64,000 bases of DNA from Bryopsis sp. KO-2023 (lineage: Eukaryota; Chlorophyta; Ulvophyceae; Bryopsidales; Bryopsidaceae). Within the stretch, counting starts at the first letter, position 1, and the number at the start of each line of letters is the position of its first letter. The stretch covers positions 6,696,001 to 6,760,000 of the forward strand of contig BSYQ01000003.1 in assembly GCA_030272585.1 (NCBI GenBank). The letters are read 5' to 3'. A program made the position numbers and the translations under genes. This document shows positions 34,452 to 46,086 of this stretch, piece after piece. The notes under the pieces are model-generated. The model worked only from the letters and a program-made list of their open reading frames with translations, was not told the origin of the DNA and searched no databases.

Positions 34452-35472
34452 AGCAACATCCAAAACCTGTTGTAATTCTGCCTGCGCATCCATCACACAG
34501 CACCACCTTAAAACAAGATGCAGGCACTGCTTTTTTTTGTTCCATCAAGTGGGGCCGGGGAAAAAAAAAAAAAACAAAAAAAAAACATTTTTTCTTTATT
34601 TTTTCTCTCTGGATATCCATTCTTGGCTTCGAAAATCGGAGCAGCAACCCTTAATACAATACAATGAAAAGAATGATAATCGTTTGCATCAACCCAAACG
34701 ATTGAATTTCTTCACTATATTGAGAGTGAAAATTGTTTCACCCCCCCCCTGTTTGAAAAATGAAAAAAAAAAAAAAAAAAAAAAACAGCGTTATGAACGA
34801 TCTGTGCCCTTTATTTACAATTCCAAGAGGGAATATAAAAGAGAATATTCACTCACTTCCAATGCACTGTTGACTGAGGGGGCCTCTTCATTTGCGGCTC
34901 GTTCGGCCCTTTGCCGATTTTCTTTCGAGAGCACTGAACAAATAAATAAACCACTTATTAAAAATAGAGAACAGCAGAAACAGCCAGACATAGAAACATA
35001 AATAGATGTGACCCAACATGGATTCATGTTGTCACCCTGTTTTAGACTCTTCTGTTCAGTTCTGGGTGGGTTGGGGGGAGGAGGGGACGCAGTTACACCA
35101 CTGGAATTCTCACAAAAGGAACGGCTAGAAATTAACCAACGAAGCACGTTTCTTTTGCCCCAACACCTCCGCCAACGCTCTTTTTTCCGAATCAACAGGT
35201 TTTTCCCATCTAACAGCCGAAAGTTCGCTTTTTCACAGCTAGTCGAGGCGTCGAGCGTCATACTGCGGTGTAGAATTTCGCTCGACATAGTTCACATACA
35301 CAAGTACAAAAAAAAACGTCACCCCGACACATCGCTCGACCCCGATGTGGGCCGTGCACGCAATCGAGCCGATAGTCGGACAGGACGACGGAAACTCACC
35401 CGCTCTCAGAGCCGCTATCGCGCCAGCGCCGAGCGTGAGGCAAGTCCCCAGAACGATGCGATGAATTGGCAT
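34452..35472 (-). CDS. N-terminal exons of a small membrane protein, maybe of the RING-H2 gene
   Basis: Three exons in consistent phase (35472-35400, 34933-34857, 34481-34452). They encode MPIHRIVLGTCLTLGAGAI with a hydrophobic helix, then a charged helix (SKENRQRAERAANEE) and AELQQVLDVA, ending at a GCT|GTGAGT donor. The next exon was not found. Because the RING-H2 exons lie about 0.5 kb downstream on the same strand and begin with an acceptor, the two may be one gene for a membrane-anchored RING ligase, as in the ATL family. Alternatively this is a short independent one-pass protein. Confidence 0.45.
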
Positions 35473-36421
35473 CGACGAGGCATAAACCAAAAAATAGAAA
35501 AGGAAACTGGCTCAAGCCAGTGACAGTAGAAAGCTCGGCCACGTACACAACACGAATATGCAGCGTTCCTGTTTTTTTGGCCGATGCTGCCAGAAACTGC
35601 GATACTGCTGGCGGAACAGCACCCCGGACGTTTTCCCTGATTTCGAACTTGGTGGCAGTGAGAGCACCCCCCAGCGTCATACCCTATGCAAAGTGGCGAC
35701 GTCATTTTGTTTCTTTCGTCATTCACAGTAGATTCGCACAAATGGACCATAATTCTTTTGTGTTTCTCTGGAGGCGGCTGGCCAGTCAACACAAATGTTG
35801 GGAGTGCAGCCATTTGGCACCAGAACTGAGCAACGTCTAGTTGGAAATCGAATTACATTGTGAAGAAAGAAAAGCCGATCTCCTTGTGAGAGAACGTAGA
35901 CGGAGAACGTAGTCTCCTTGTGGTTTCTGGGGCCACTGTTAAGTTGTGAGACTTTTGACGATATAAACACACAGAAAGAGGAACCGAGTGGATCTCATAT
36001 GGTTTGCTGTGATATGTTTTGTTTTGACACAATCCTGGCCTTGTCAATCACTAAATCCATTGCGTCTAGCGTCCAACAGCATTTGGGTACTACAGAGCAA
36101 CTCTTTCACCAGTTTCTGCAAAACAAGAACTGCACCGATAGTCCCCACCTCATTCCCCCCCCCACTTCTTTTTTGCTTTAATATTAATGGCTTGCGACTC
36201 TGCCGTGTCTATGTTACAGGTTTCCTCAAGGGATCCAAGTTTCTTAATGTTGTTCAAAAAAACATGGCGCCCTTTAGTGAACCTCCAGCTCTCAGACTTG
36301 TGTGCACACTCTGTGAACCTGGGTTGGACTTTGCAGGAAAATGTTATTTACCCCCAGGATAAAACAACTTTAACGGCAGCCTGCAGCTACAGATACTAAA
36401 TTTCTCATTCAAGAAACTACT
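35473..36421. other. Unresolved region
   Basis: Several overlapping open frames on both strands (for example minus 35680 downward, starting MTLGGALTATKFEIRENVRG, and plus near 36220-36362) but no recognisable domain. The first 200 bp probably hold the promoter of the minus-strand gene. Confidence 0.3.
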
Positions 36422-36571
36422 ATGCAAAAATATGATATAGCATACAAATGTAATAATTGTATGTATTTTGATGCTAGAAGGGTTCACAGGTGCATGAAAC
36501 ACCCCAAAAATCACAAAATCTCCAAAAAAGCTTCCTCCGACTCTAAGAAAACTCCTTTGAAGGGACCATGA
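36422..36571 (+). CDS. Possible small zinc-knuckle-like ORF
   Basis: A 49-residue frame starting MQKYDIAYKCNNCMYFDARR and continuing VHRCMKH. The spacing C-x2-C-x10-H-x-C-x2-H could hold zinc, and the tail is Lys/Ser-rich. There is no splice support. It may be an exon of a longer plus-strand gene that includes the Lys/Pro-rich repeat exon downstream. Confidence 0.25.
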   Translation: MQKYDIAYKCNNCMYFDARRVHRCMKHPKNHKISKKASSDSKKTPLKGP

Positions 36572-37495
36572 CTAATCTAAGAAAAAAAACAACAACAGTG
36601 CACCACCTGTTGCAGTGCAACAGTGCACCACAACAGTGCAACAGTGCACATGACACAATTCTAAAACAGAAAAAAGGACAAAAAAGAAAGAAGAAATATT
36701 GGCAATACACGACTCATCCTGCTCTGACAGCCTTCAGAAACTGGGCTGGGAAAGTGGGGTTCTTGTGACAGCATTTCGATTTCTCCACCTCAGACAAGAA
36801 CTTTAAGAAGGACTTTCTTTTGCATGCCTGGTTTAGCTGCTTTGAAAAGATACCGATTGAAAAACAATAATTATGTCATTTCTGACATATCTACTTTTGG
36901 AAACAACATCTGAGTTGGTTTAATTTCGATTCTCAATTCCACAGGTTCATGTCGAGGAAGAGCCATGCACCCCAAAGCACTTGATTGTTGCCTCCGTTGC
37001 AAGACTCTATTTTTGGAAATAAAAATTATGTTGATTGAATGTGCTCCTTCCTGGTTTTCAGAATTCTGGATTTTTTGCTCTGTTGTGTTCATGTTCCCCC
37101 CCAAAAAAAAAATAAAATAAAAATGACATGGACTCATCATCTTGCCTGGATAATTCTTGACTGTTGTTTTTTTATACTGTGGTTTTTCAATGCAGGATAT
37201 CGTGCAAGACTGAGGGAAGAGAAAATTAGGAAGCAGGAAATGGCTAACCCCTAGGTAATTGGCTGTTAAGGAATCTACAATTTTTCTTTTGTGTGTGGCT
37301 GAGGGAAAGGGTGAAATTGTGTGTTTCTTATTGTTGTTTCTTGCATTGGGGGGGGGAAGGGAACTTGGTCTGCACTGGTTTTGAATGCTTGTTGATTGGG
37401 AATTGTATTGCTGCCCCAGCTGGGGAGGTTTTCTGTTGAACCCAGACCGACAACCACAGAGTTGATGTTGTTTAAGGTTTCAATTGTGCTCACAG
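36572..37495. other. Region with possible minor exons
   Basis: Contains short CAGTGCA-type repeats at 36595-36655, and a plus-strand stretch at 37190-37253 (after CAATGCAG) encoding YRARLREEKIRKQEMANP then a stop directly before a GTAATT donor. That stretch could belong to the repeat protein, but its stop prevents in-frame joining. Confidence 0.3.
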
Positions 37496-38086
37496 GGTGG
37501 TGCCAGAAAGAATGATCAGCATAACCCACCAAAGGCTGATACGAAGAATGTTGCTGGCCCCAAACCGAGAATTCCAAAGGCTGAACCAAGGCAGCGTGCA
37601 GCCAACCCAAAACCGAGGGAGGCAAAGAATGAACAGAAGAGGGCAGCCAATCCTAAGCCGAAGAAGCCAAGTGCTGATCAGAAGCAGCATGTTGCCAGCC
37701 TGAAACCAAGAAAACCAGATGCAGAACCAAAACAGCGTGCTGCTAACCTGAAACCAAGAAAACCAGATGCAGAACCAAAACAGAGTGATGCTAACCTGAA
37801 ACCAAGGGAGCCAAAGACTGAACCGAAGAGGGGTGCTGATCCCAAAGCAAGGAAGCCAAAGGCTGGATCAAAACCGCGTGCTGCAAACCCAAAACCGAAG
37901 AAGCCAGAGGCTGTTCCATCTCCCATTATCAACCGAAGGAGGAGGATGCCAAAGCCCGATGAGAGGACCTTGCTGAGGGGAATGGTGAATGCCCCGCCAC
38001 CAACTCGAGTTGTCCCGAAAAACTCAGCCAAAACATCGAAACCGGAATGGTATAAACCGACAGTAACAAAAAAACTGCAGTTTTGA
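37496..38086 (+). CDS. Lys/Pro-rich tandem-repeat protein, C-terminal exon
   Basis: One large exon after the acceptor GCTCACAG, open for 196 codons to TGA at 38084-38086. It encodes about eight imperfect repeats of roughly 16 residues, consensus KPRKPDAEPKQRAANL, with neighbouring copies almost identical at DNA level near 37700-37800. The tail carries a basic RRRRMPKP motif and no repeats. The composition (Lys, Pro, Ala, Arg; few hydrophobics) resembles the disordered tails of linker-histone and other nucleic-acid-binding proteins. The upstream exons were not identified, so the N-terminus and function are unknown. Confidence 0.6.
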   Translation, partial: GGARKNDQHNPPKADTKNVAGPKPRIPKAEPRQRAANPKPREAKNEQKRAANPKPKKPSADQKQHVASLKPRKPDAEPKQRAANLKPRKPDAEPKQSDANLKPREPKTEPKRGADPKARKPKAGSKPRAANPKPKKPEAVPSPIINRRRRMPKPDERTLLRGMVNAPPPTRVVPKNSAKTSKPEWYKPTVTKKLQF

Positions 38087-39673
38087 AAAAAAAAAAATTC
38101 TTAGGTCTTGATGTTTTTCAGTAACATGCAGGCTTGTCGCTTCAAGAAAAAAGAAAACAAAACTTTACCGTCGAGCGAAAAGAAGCATCGGGCATAGTAG
38201 CAACAATGCTAATACCAACACCAGCTGGTAACAATCATTTTTTTCCTTAGCTCTCTTTTATTTTATTTTCATTTTTCTCTTTCGTTTTCATGCACGGGTT
38301 TATTGAGTTCTGTTATGGGGTGCTGGTGTTCTGGCTGCAGAAACTGAAGCTCATCAAGGTGCTCAGAACAACGATTGCTAACCACATGTTGAAAAGAACA
38401 AGGAGGTGATTTGGTAGCAAGCAAGCCATCGCAGCCACAGGCCACCAACTCCGACAACTGTCGATTGAATCGAATGACTTCGTTTTGATTGGATCCAGGT
38501 CAGACTTCAAAAAGACCAAGAGAGAAAAAAAATAGTCGAGACCGGTGTGTTCCTTCCGACTGGCTGATGCCTCCACAAAGAATCCCATCCACTGTTTTAC
38601 TTCTTTCAGTTCTTTGGAAATGCTCTGTGGACGGATGAACGATCATATGAGGATGCATCAAGCATCAAGGGGCTCCAAAGAAGAATGTATATTGGTGCAC
38701 AATCTTTGTTGTTGGATGGGTTTTTCTTTGTAATATTTTGAACAATGCTGCTGCTTTGTGCGCCAATGATATGCACCTGGGTGGTGGGTTTTCATGTGGT
38801 GGTGGGGGTGAAGATACCACAGTGATTCCCTCCCAATGATCTAGACTGAATCCCAATCGAAAAATAATGGAATTAGACAATTGCAATTTCTGTGGCAATT
38901 GCGAGGAAATTAGTCCAACCTTGTATGAAATGATATGGTCAGCAGTTCCTCTGCTACCAACAAGAACCAGGTTCACTCCCAAAATTAAATACCTGGAATA
39001 CAAACCCACAAAAACAGGTGGTTTGGAATTCTGGAAGTTAACAAACTTGGTTAAGGAAGCTTACAACAGCTGCCGAACAAAGATATGTGGGCTGGTGGAG
39101 GATGGATCGAGAAGACACTACCCCAAGCGCCCCATCCCCTCCACGTGGAACTTTCCTGAACAGACTGATAATCATTGATTGGTTGATTGATGATCAACAT
39201 GGCCTCCATTGGGGGATGATGGCATCGTTTTGCCATCTTGCGATTCTTATTGAAACTTTTTTTCAAACTGTTCCAAGACGTTTTCAGCTGTCATTCCTCT
39301 TCCCCCCCCCCCCCCCCAAGCCTTTCACTTGAGCAACATCCAAAATCCAATCAATCGATCGTAATCATGAACATTTCAAACCTTGATGCGGAGACTCCAG
39401 AATAACAAACAAAAACAAACAAACATCAAATTACATTTTCAGAATAACATTTCAGCCGCCATTTTGCATCACTGGTAAAATCATTGATTGATTTATTGGT
39501 TTGCATCACTGGTCCTCTGGTCAGGGAGGGAGAGGTGTTTTGAGATCGAGTGTTTCTTGAGATTTCCAATTTCCTGGGTGGCGTGATGTGATGTGATTGT
39601 GCCGCTTCAAGAAGGTGAGAGGCAGCACCCTCAGCGGGCTTTTCCGAAACATTCGAACTACTGGCAAAGCACC
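38087..39673. other. Intergenic region, unresolved
   Basis: A plus-strand frame at 38867-39178 starts MELDNCNFCGNCEE with two CxxC-like pairs but lacks splice or domain support. The plus strand has a poly(C) run at 39302-39317. The end holds the promoter of the GST-like gene. Confidence 0.3.
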
Positions 39674-41060
39674 ATGGCTGTTCTCTACAGCATCAGATAT
39701 TCGCCCTGGTCGTTGCTGGCCAGATGGGCACTCGCTTATCACGACACGCCATACAAAGCGTCGGAATATTTGACGCTGATCACCGAGTGGAAACTGCGGT
39801 TCATCCTGCGCGATTTCTTTGGTCGAATTTCGGCACCGCTTTTGATCGATGATCGTGGAAATGCTCTTCGCGATTCGCTGGAGATTTCTAGGTGGTCTGG
39901 GAAGCAAAAAGGCCCCAATTGCCAAGGAGATTTGTTTGCTGACTTTGATTCTGAGACCATTGAGCTGTGGAATTTGAGAAGTGCCCAGGTTTTGAATTAT
40001 GGAAGGTAAATTTTAACTGAAGAGCTCAAACTCCACAGCATTGGTTTTTCTGTGTGGTAAAAAGAGCAGTCCCTGTTTTTGGCCGATTGAAAAGCTGACA
40101 ATCCTCCTTTCGATTCTTTTTTGTCTTTCAAAATGGTCGTGGCGACTAAAATGAGGCAAAAGTCCCCCCCCCCCCGATTTTGAGGGAGCCCTTTGTGTTG
40201 TTTTCCCTATCAGAAATCAGAATTTCAAAAAGCTTGTCACAAATGATGAAGCCATTATGCTGATGCTCCCAAAGCACATGAGGTCTTTGGGGAGCTTGGG
40301 CGTCATGATTGGAAGGTTCATGGTCAAGCGAGTCCAGAAAAAGTACATCGCGGAACCAGGTTGGTCACTGAATTGCCTTGAAAAATCCAAAGCATTAGCT
40401 TGCCTGAATTTGTGTCGAGCAGTGGGGGAAAAAAAGATGTTGAACAAAGAAAAAGAGGAAGAAGTGAAAGCAGGACGTTTTTTTTTTTGGAACACAAGAA
40501 ATTGGATTGGAAATCGTTGCCATCAATCAATCCTACGCTATTGCTCCCTCGCCCCCCCCCCCCCAAATAAATAAATAAATAAATATAAATATATAAATAT
40601 ATAAATAAATATATAAAATCCCAGCAGAAGGTTTATCCAATTTAGATCGTTTTGAAGTTGAGAAAGGAAATAAATATTTCTTGGAATTTGGACATGCTTG
40701 TCTACACATGGCAAAAAAACATATTTTTCACATATGGCTCTCAAATTTCTTTGATTCGGTCCACCCCCTGGCACAGGAGGCGAGGATTTGGCGAATGCTA
40801 AGTCAATCTTGACGCTCCTGAGAGAAGCCTTGGCCAAAAATGGCGATTACATCATGGGCAGTTTTTCCTATGCCGATGTCGTGATGGCCATCTCCTTGCA
40901 GGTCATCATGCCATCAACAGCAGTTTTCCCAATGAAAACCGCCTTGATGGAAGCTATCACAGTTACCTCTCTGAAGGAAGAATTTGCTGATCTGGGGCAG
41001 TGGCGTGATAAGATTGTGGAACGGCATTACTTCGACGTTATGACCGGGAAGTGCAAATGA
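39674..41060 (+). CDS. Glutathione S-transferase-like protein
   Basis: Three exons (39674-40005, 40214-40359, 40777-41060) sum to 762 nt, 253 residues. The N-terminus MAVLYSIRYSPWSLLARWAL fits the first beta-alpha unit of a GST thioredoxin fold, with a Ser-Pro-Trp where Ser-based GSTs have the catalytic residue. The middle has APLLIDD (cis-proline region) and LRDSLEISRWS, matching the SNAIL/ES glutathione-binding region. The C-terminal exon carries the all-helical domain with GSFSYADVVMAISLQVI, the N-capping box region of GSTs. Members conjugate glutathione to electrophiles; the substrate here is unknown. The intron before exon 3 contains poly(C) followed by (AAAT)n at 40551-40615. Confidence 0.85.
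40551..40615. repeat. Poly(C) followed by (AAAT)n microsatellite
   Basis: A poly(C) run of about 14 bases and then an AT-rich AAATAAAT/ATATAA array, inside intron 2 of the GST-like gene. Confidence 0.8.
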
Positions 41061-41643
41061 GCTGAAGGGAATCAGGGAGGGAGGGGGTCATATCGTTGTT
41101 TGTTTTGATTAGGTGTGTTAAGGGTAGGTGTGTTAAGGGTTATGCATTATTCCAGGCCAGAAATTAGTCTTAGGTTATGCATTGTTCTTGTCGTCACAGG
41201 GTTTTTTAAGCCTTGATGATCGTTGTCTGTCATATGCAATCAATCAATCATTGTCTGTAAACAAAACCTGAATTGGTCAATCAATCAATCAATCAATCAT
41301 TGCTCCTGTGAGAAGGCTGTTGGGCCTGTTTTCTGTTGTAGTACAATCGGTTAGGAATTGCACGATGAGGTATACAGTCGGGCATTTGTGTGTTGGAGAA
41401 CTCCACCTGTAACATTGATTCGTCGGTTTTTGCCGAGTGCTCCCACCACCCTTCTGCAATGTCTATCTCAATGCGCACTCATGTTACATCCATCATTCCC
41501 ATGCCCACAACTGTGCTTTTTCTTGGCCGATTGAAATTGCAAAGACATGCATGAAAATCCCCAGGATGGGATCCAAAAATAACGGGTGCAGTTGAGGAAA
41601 AAAAACATAATTTACAAAAATGTGCCTCTTAAAACAAAATCAA
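41061..41643. other. Convergent intergenic region with (CAAT)n
   Basis: Between the stops of the GST-like gene (+) and the DUF3119 gene (-). It has CAAT repeats at 41238-41250 and 41279-41299 and repeated GTGTGTTAAGGGT near 41113-41140. No exon seen. Confidence 0.5.
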
Positions 41644-42942
41644 TCACTTCGGTCCGCTGTTTTGCGTTGTTCCACAACGTTCCACCATAACATCATACAA
41701 TTCTTTCCCATTGAAAATAATTGGGAAGAAGTGAATTTGCCCCTCTGGCTTCGTTTGAGTTTCCTGTAAGAAACACACAGACCTGAAAAACACCATTTTC
41801 AAAAACAGGACTTCGCCCACCCCTTTGCGAACAATAACACACACCACCTGTATCCCTCATAAGGTTCTTTGTGTTGCGACACAGAATTCCAGACTCGCAA
41901 CGGGTCAAAAAGAGGTTCCATTGTAGAATTTGGTTGTTAGTAGGGTGATAATCATCTTTCTTCTTGTATCTACACTTCCTTTGTCTCTAAAGGAACGAGG
42001 GACGGAACAAAAACAGTATAGACAGAAACGATTTGTTCTCCTTCGACGCTGTCTATGCTTGGAGTAGGTCAACACAACACAAAGAGAGTGTTGAAGTCTT
42101 CAGATAAGCTGGAGATGGATTACCTTGAAGTATACCAGTACTGGAAATCCAGGCCACCAAAATTCCCAGTTGGTGAACGTATCGTACTTCCAAGCACTGT
42201 CCCCACCCACAAATGCATTTCCTGCAACATCATCACTCTCTCCAAGCACAACTTCCTGCGACCACACCAAAAACTCTTACACAAAAGTACGAAGAAATCA
42301 ACACTCTGTCGTGAGCTTTGTTAATTGCCCTGATCAAGGTTTCAACAAAAGTGGCCCACATCTGGAAAACAAATTCACCTCACTTTCAATGATCCAAACT
42401 CAGACTACTGCTCCCAGCAGTAATGGACATGGGAAGGAACTCAATCTATTCTGGGACACACCCAGAGAAAAAAAAAAGCCAAAAAAAATTTGTATGCTGT
42501 GCAATGGGTTTTACGAGTGACACGAGCCATTGCCTACTGCCAGTAGCCATATTAAAAAACAGGGGAAAAAAATTCCCAGGGCATCTTTCCCACAAACAAC
42601 TTCATCCTCCCATAACAAGAGGAGCTACAATTGATTCTGGCCACTTCAAGTTCCAGGAAAACAGAGTCACCCTCCCTCCAGTTTTGATTACAATGTAACC
42701 GTACATTGTAGCAATGTTCAATTCCCCCCACCGTCTCGTCTTACCAATCCATCCGGACGAAAGCAAAACTTGAGCCGAGTGGTTTGGAAGATTAAGAAGG
42801 TCCCCAGAATACCAAGCAGTCCAGCCAAAATGTAGTTGTCAAAATAGGCCGACGTTCCAGCCAATCCCAACAACCCCAGCTGCACACCAAACGCAGGGGC
42901 AGGAATCACTGTATCCTTTGCGGCAGCATTCCTTTTCACAAC
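41644..42942 (-). CDS. DUF3119 family plastid protein, 5' exons missing
   Basis: Three exons fit: 42942-42745, 42186-42124 and 41763-41644, all joining in phase 0 and ending at a TGA. The first encodes two hydrophobic helices (AFGVQLGLLGLAG; YILAGLLGILGTFLIFQ). The second encodes YDTFTNWEFWWPGFPVLVYF and the third EGQIHFFPIIFNGKELYDV. This order (two helices, then F-x-W-x-NW-x-x-F-WP-x-PVL-YF, then IHF-PI-F) matches DUF3119 proteins of cyanobacteria and plant chloroplasts as I recall them. A missing short exon between the first and second is possible, since the family has about ten more residues there. The N-terminal targeting peptide was not found. It points to a plastid in this organism. 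Confidence 0.72.
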
Positions 42943-43960
42943 CTGTTGAAAAATGGTTCATGATTTGGCATCAATCTCACAGAATTGTTGTTTGAACTTT
43001 TGGATTGATATTGTGTAGGAGGGTAGGCAGGAGCATCATCAGGCCTACAATCCCTGGGGATATCATTTTTTCCTATGAAAACTTTAGAAGTGAGTGAGAA
43101 AATTGCAGTTGAAAGTATAACATGCAAATATTGAATCAGATTTACTGGTGATTAGCAGAATTCGGTATCTTTAACAACAGCAACAGACCCTGGCAATCGG
43201 GGGCGATCTCCTCATGGGTCCACCCTGCAATCGTGGCAAGGGACTGAGGGCCGTTGGGCGAAGAGCTGGACCAATTCTGCCATTGCTCAGCACGTGGAAC
43301 GAGTGGCCTTGGGGAAACACACACGCGCGCATACACAGCGTCAGTTTTTTCTCTCGCCACACCAACCAAACTGGAAAACCTCTTCAAACCCGGATGGGAT
43401 TGGTTGGCGGAAACACACCTATGCAACTGGTCATTTTGGCGCTTTGCTGGGATAATTTTATGAACGTCGACATGTTGTACTTTATGACAGGGGTTCTGTA
43501 CCGAGTAGATTCCCTTCAAGTTCATCACACTTTTTTTTTTCAAACGTGACGGTTTTTAGCTGGCCAGGAGAGTAAGAAGGTGGCGCGAACGCGAGGAAGA
43601 GAACTGTTTCCGTTCACGAGGTTCCTCCTACCGAGGAAGACTAGGCGAACGGGTGAGTGTAGGTTGATTCTTGTGTTCCAGCGTTTGGAGATCGCTGGGA
43701 AGTATAACTTGGACTGTCGTTAAGGTTTGTATGTCTTATTCTGTGACTCTTTCCCCTGGAACATCGAACCTCTCTCTGTTGTTTTTGAAATATGGCACCA
43801 AAGGTCGTTCTTGATCGGAGTAGCATACTACCGGTACCGGTCTTCTGCGTTTTCTTCATCACTGATTGTGCTGAGCGTCATTTTTCCTTGGGCGCCGTTC
43901 GTTTGAGTATCGGCGTGTTCCTTCGCAGAATTATTTCGATACAGAAATCGACCCTTCACT
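42943..43960. other. Shared upstream region of DUF3119 and pseudokinase genes
   Basis: It should hold the missing 5' exons of the DUF3119 gene and the promoters of both divergent genes. Open frames at 43142-43543 (-) and 43792-44010 (+) lack domains; no exon chain could be confirmed. Confidence 0.35.
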
Positions 43961-45745
43961 ATGGCGCACCCGCTGGGAAAAACTCGGGGAGGAGAAGGCA
44001 GAATTCTTGAACATGCACTGTCTCGCGTGAGGAAAAATCCAACGGAACTAAGAGTGTCGCGGAAGGAGTAACCTTTATTTTCGCGCCATTTATTCGTTTG
44101 TGCCTTGTTTCAGAGACTATGGATTTAAGCTGAAGGTTCCCCCCTCTGGACCTGGAACGCACAAACTGACTTCTGGGAAGGTGCACGCGTCCATACTGAA
44201 GTGGCCTGGCGGCCAGCTAAGGAGCGACAAGAATGCGAGGAGCAACTGTAAAGTCAGATTTCTCAAGGTAACCTCAGCTCCCATATACAACTTCAATTGA
44301 AATTAATGGCATTGAATGGTTTTAGGAATCAAAAATCTGTTCTGTGATGCCAGTTCTCAATAAAATTTTAACAAATGTGTATTTGAATATGTAGAAAATT
44401 CAGGTGTGGAGGATCTGTCAATCCAATGCTCACATCGAGCAGCCTGTTGGCTTCGGAATGGAAAAGGGAAAATTTCAGGTCGAATTCATTGTGTGGAAAG
44501 CTCCTTGCCCCATGGTACCCATCTCAACTTTAGACGAGTTGATTGCAAGTGAACCTGGCGGTGTTGCAGAGACGACCATTTGCCTCGTTTTGCAAAACGT
44601 AAGTATAACGGGGAAAGCCGAGTGGATTCAATTTTTCTGATGGAATATAATAGCTTGTGTTTCCCCGATTTCAGTTTGACTGACAGTTGGATTTAATTCG
44701 GTTGGTTGTGCGTTTCGTGTTCAGATTGGATGGGGATTGGCATGGATGCACTTTAAAGGTGTTGTTCATTGGGATGTCACGACCGCTACCATTCAACAAC
44801 ACAGCTTTCCTGGTTTGGTGGTGTTCAAGCTGGGAGGGAGCTTTGACAAGATCCAGAGACGAGATTTGCGGCGTTTGTTTTTCGAATCCAAGTAAGGGAA
44901 AAATCAGAACAATAAGACCTTTTTTCTTTCTGTTTTGCATACTGTAGAGTGAACCTTGGGGCAGATACTTCCAGCCATATGGTTTTTTAGGGAAAAATCA
45001 GAACAATAAGACCTTTTTTCTTTCTGTTTTGCATACTGTAGAGTGAACCTTGGGGCAGATACTTCCAGCCATATGGTTTTTTAGGGAAAAATCAGAACAA
45101 TAAGACCTTTTTTCTTTCTGTTTTGCATACTGTAGAGTGAACCTTGGGGCAGATACTTCCAGCCATATGGTTTTTTGGGGAAAGTTATTTTGAGATTTTT
45201 ACTTTTTGGCTTTCGTGGCTCGCAATGATAGGCAAAACATGACTTTGTTGGTTTGTTCATGTGTATACACCAATATTTGAAAAATAAAAAATAAAAATAA
45301 AAATAGCAGCAATATATGAGGTCAAGTGTTGTTGCTTAGATCCTCTCCATCCTACGACCCCCCTGCTCCAACCGATGACTCAGCTCGCTCAGCTGACTGG
45401 GATGTCTACGCTTTGGGAGTATGTGCCCTTCAATTGGCCCTGGGCTGTAAGAAAGAGGAAGCTTTGAAACAGGTGGCGGAGGATTCGGTTGGGCCAACTC
45501 CGACGCTATCTCCAGGAATAAGGGAATTGATATTGGTGAGTTGTCATGTTGAATTCATGTTTGCTTGAGTTATCCATCTCATTTCCTCAGCGATTCATTT
45601 TAGAGGGTTAATACAATTGATAATGTCGAATGAAGCTTGTGATTTTTAACAGAGAATGGTAAATATCGAGAATCAACCCAGCTTGGTGAACATTGCCAAA
45701 GGCTTGGAGGGAGGGAAGATCCGTTCGGAGCCGAGTAAATGGTGA
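43961..45745 (+). CDS. Kinase-fold protein, probable pseudokinase
   Basis: Six exons (43961-44067, 44114-44267, 44395-44598, 44725-44891, 45340-45535, 45653-45745) sum to 921 nt, 306 residues with consistent phases. The start MAHPLGKTRGGEGR is chosen because its exon joins in frame at GA|A. The C-lobe of a kinase is visible: GLAWMHFKGVVHWDVTTATI sits where LHskgivHRDLKPxNI is normal, then VFKLGGSFD replaces DFG, then SADWDVYALGVCALQLALG matches the helix-F region DvwsLGvil-el. HRD reads HWD, the DFG aspartate is missing and no clear glycine loop or VAIK lysine is seen. I infer a catalytically dead kinase homolog with a scaffolding role. The closest family is unknown. Confidence 0.68.
44896..45177. 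repeat. 94-bp unit tandemly repeated three times
   Basis: Three head-to-tail copies with a 94-bp period starting at 44896, 44990 and 45084; they are identical apart from the 3' edge of the last. The array lies in intron 4 of the pseudokinase gene, just inside the donor AA|GTAAGG. Each unit contains a pyrimidine-rich stretch and CATACTGTAG, an acceptor-like site. Confidence 0.95.
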
Positions 45746-46086
45746 ATTTTTTGCTTCTTTTGTATTAATTTTTAGGCAGGTTTGGAATATATATTAGTAG
45801 TTTTTTTTCGAAAAGCTCAATTGCTTTTGTAAATAGATGAAGGCTTCAGTACATTTTTTGTAGCATCAAGACTAAGATGCACATGAAAGGCGGACTGATA
45901 GGGGGGGGTCACAGTGTAAGAAGTTCAACTTGTGTATTGCCCTTCCAGTTCTACACCTTTGTTTATGTTTTTCCAGCTGTAATCCAATAATCCGCCTGAT
46001 AACTCTGCCAAAATCATGAATGATCGCAACATTATGATCGCGTCTGTGCAAAGACACGATAACATAAGCAAGAAAAAACACTTTCA

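Noticed and set aside
41764-41793. A 30-nt intron in the last DUF3119 exon
   Set aside because: The family alignment places the splice from the exon ending in VLVYFK directly to the acceptor TTTCTTACAG at 41764, so the extra upstream codons are intron.
43792-44010. ATG at 43792 as start of the pseudokinase
   Set aside because: Its frame cannot be spliced in phase to exon 2, while the ATG at 43961 can.
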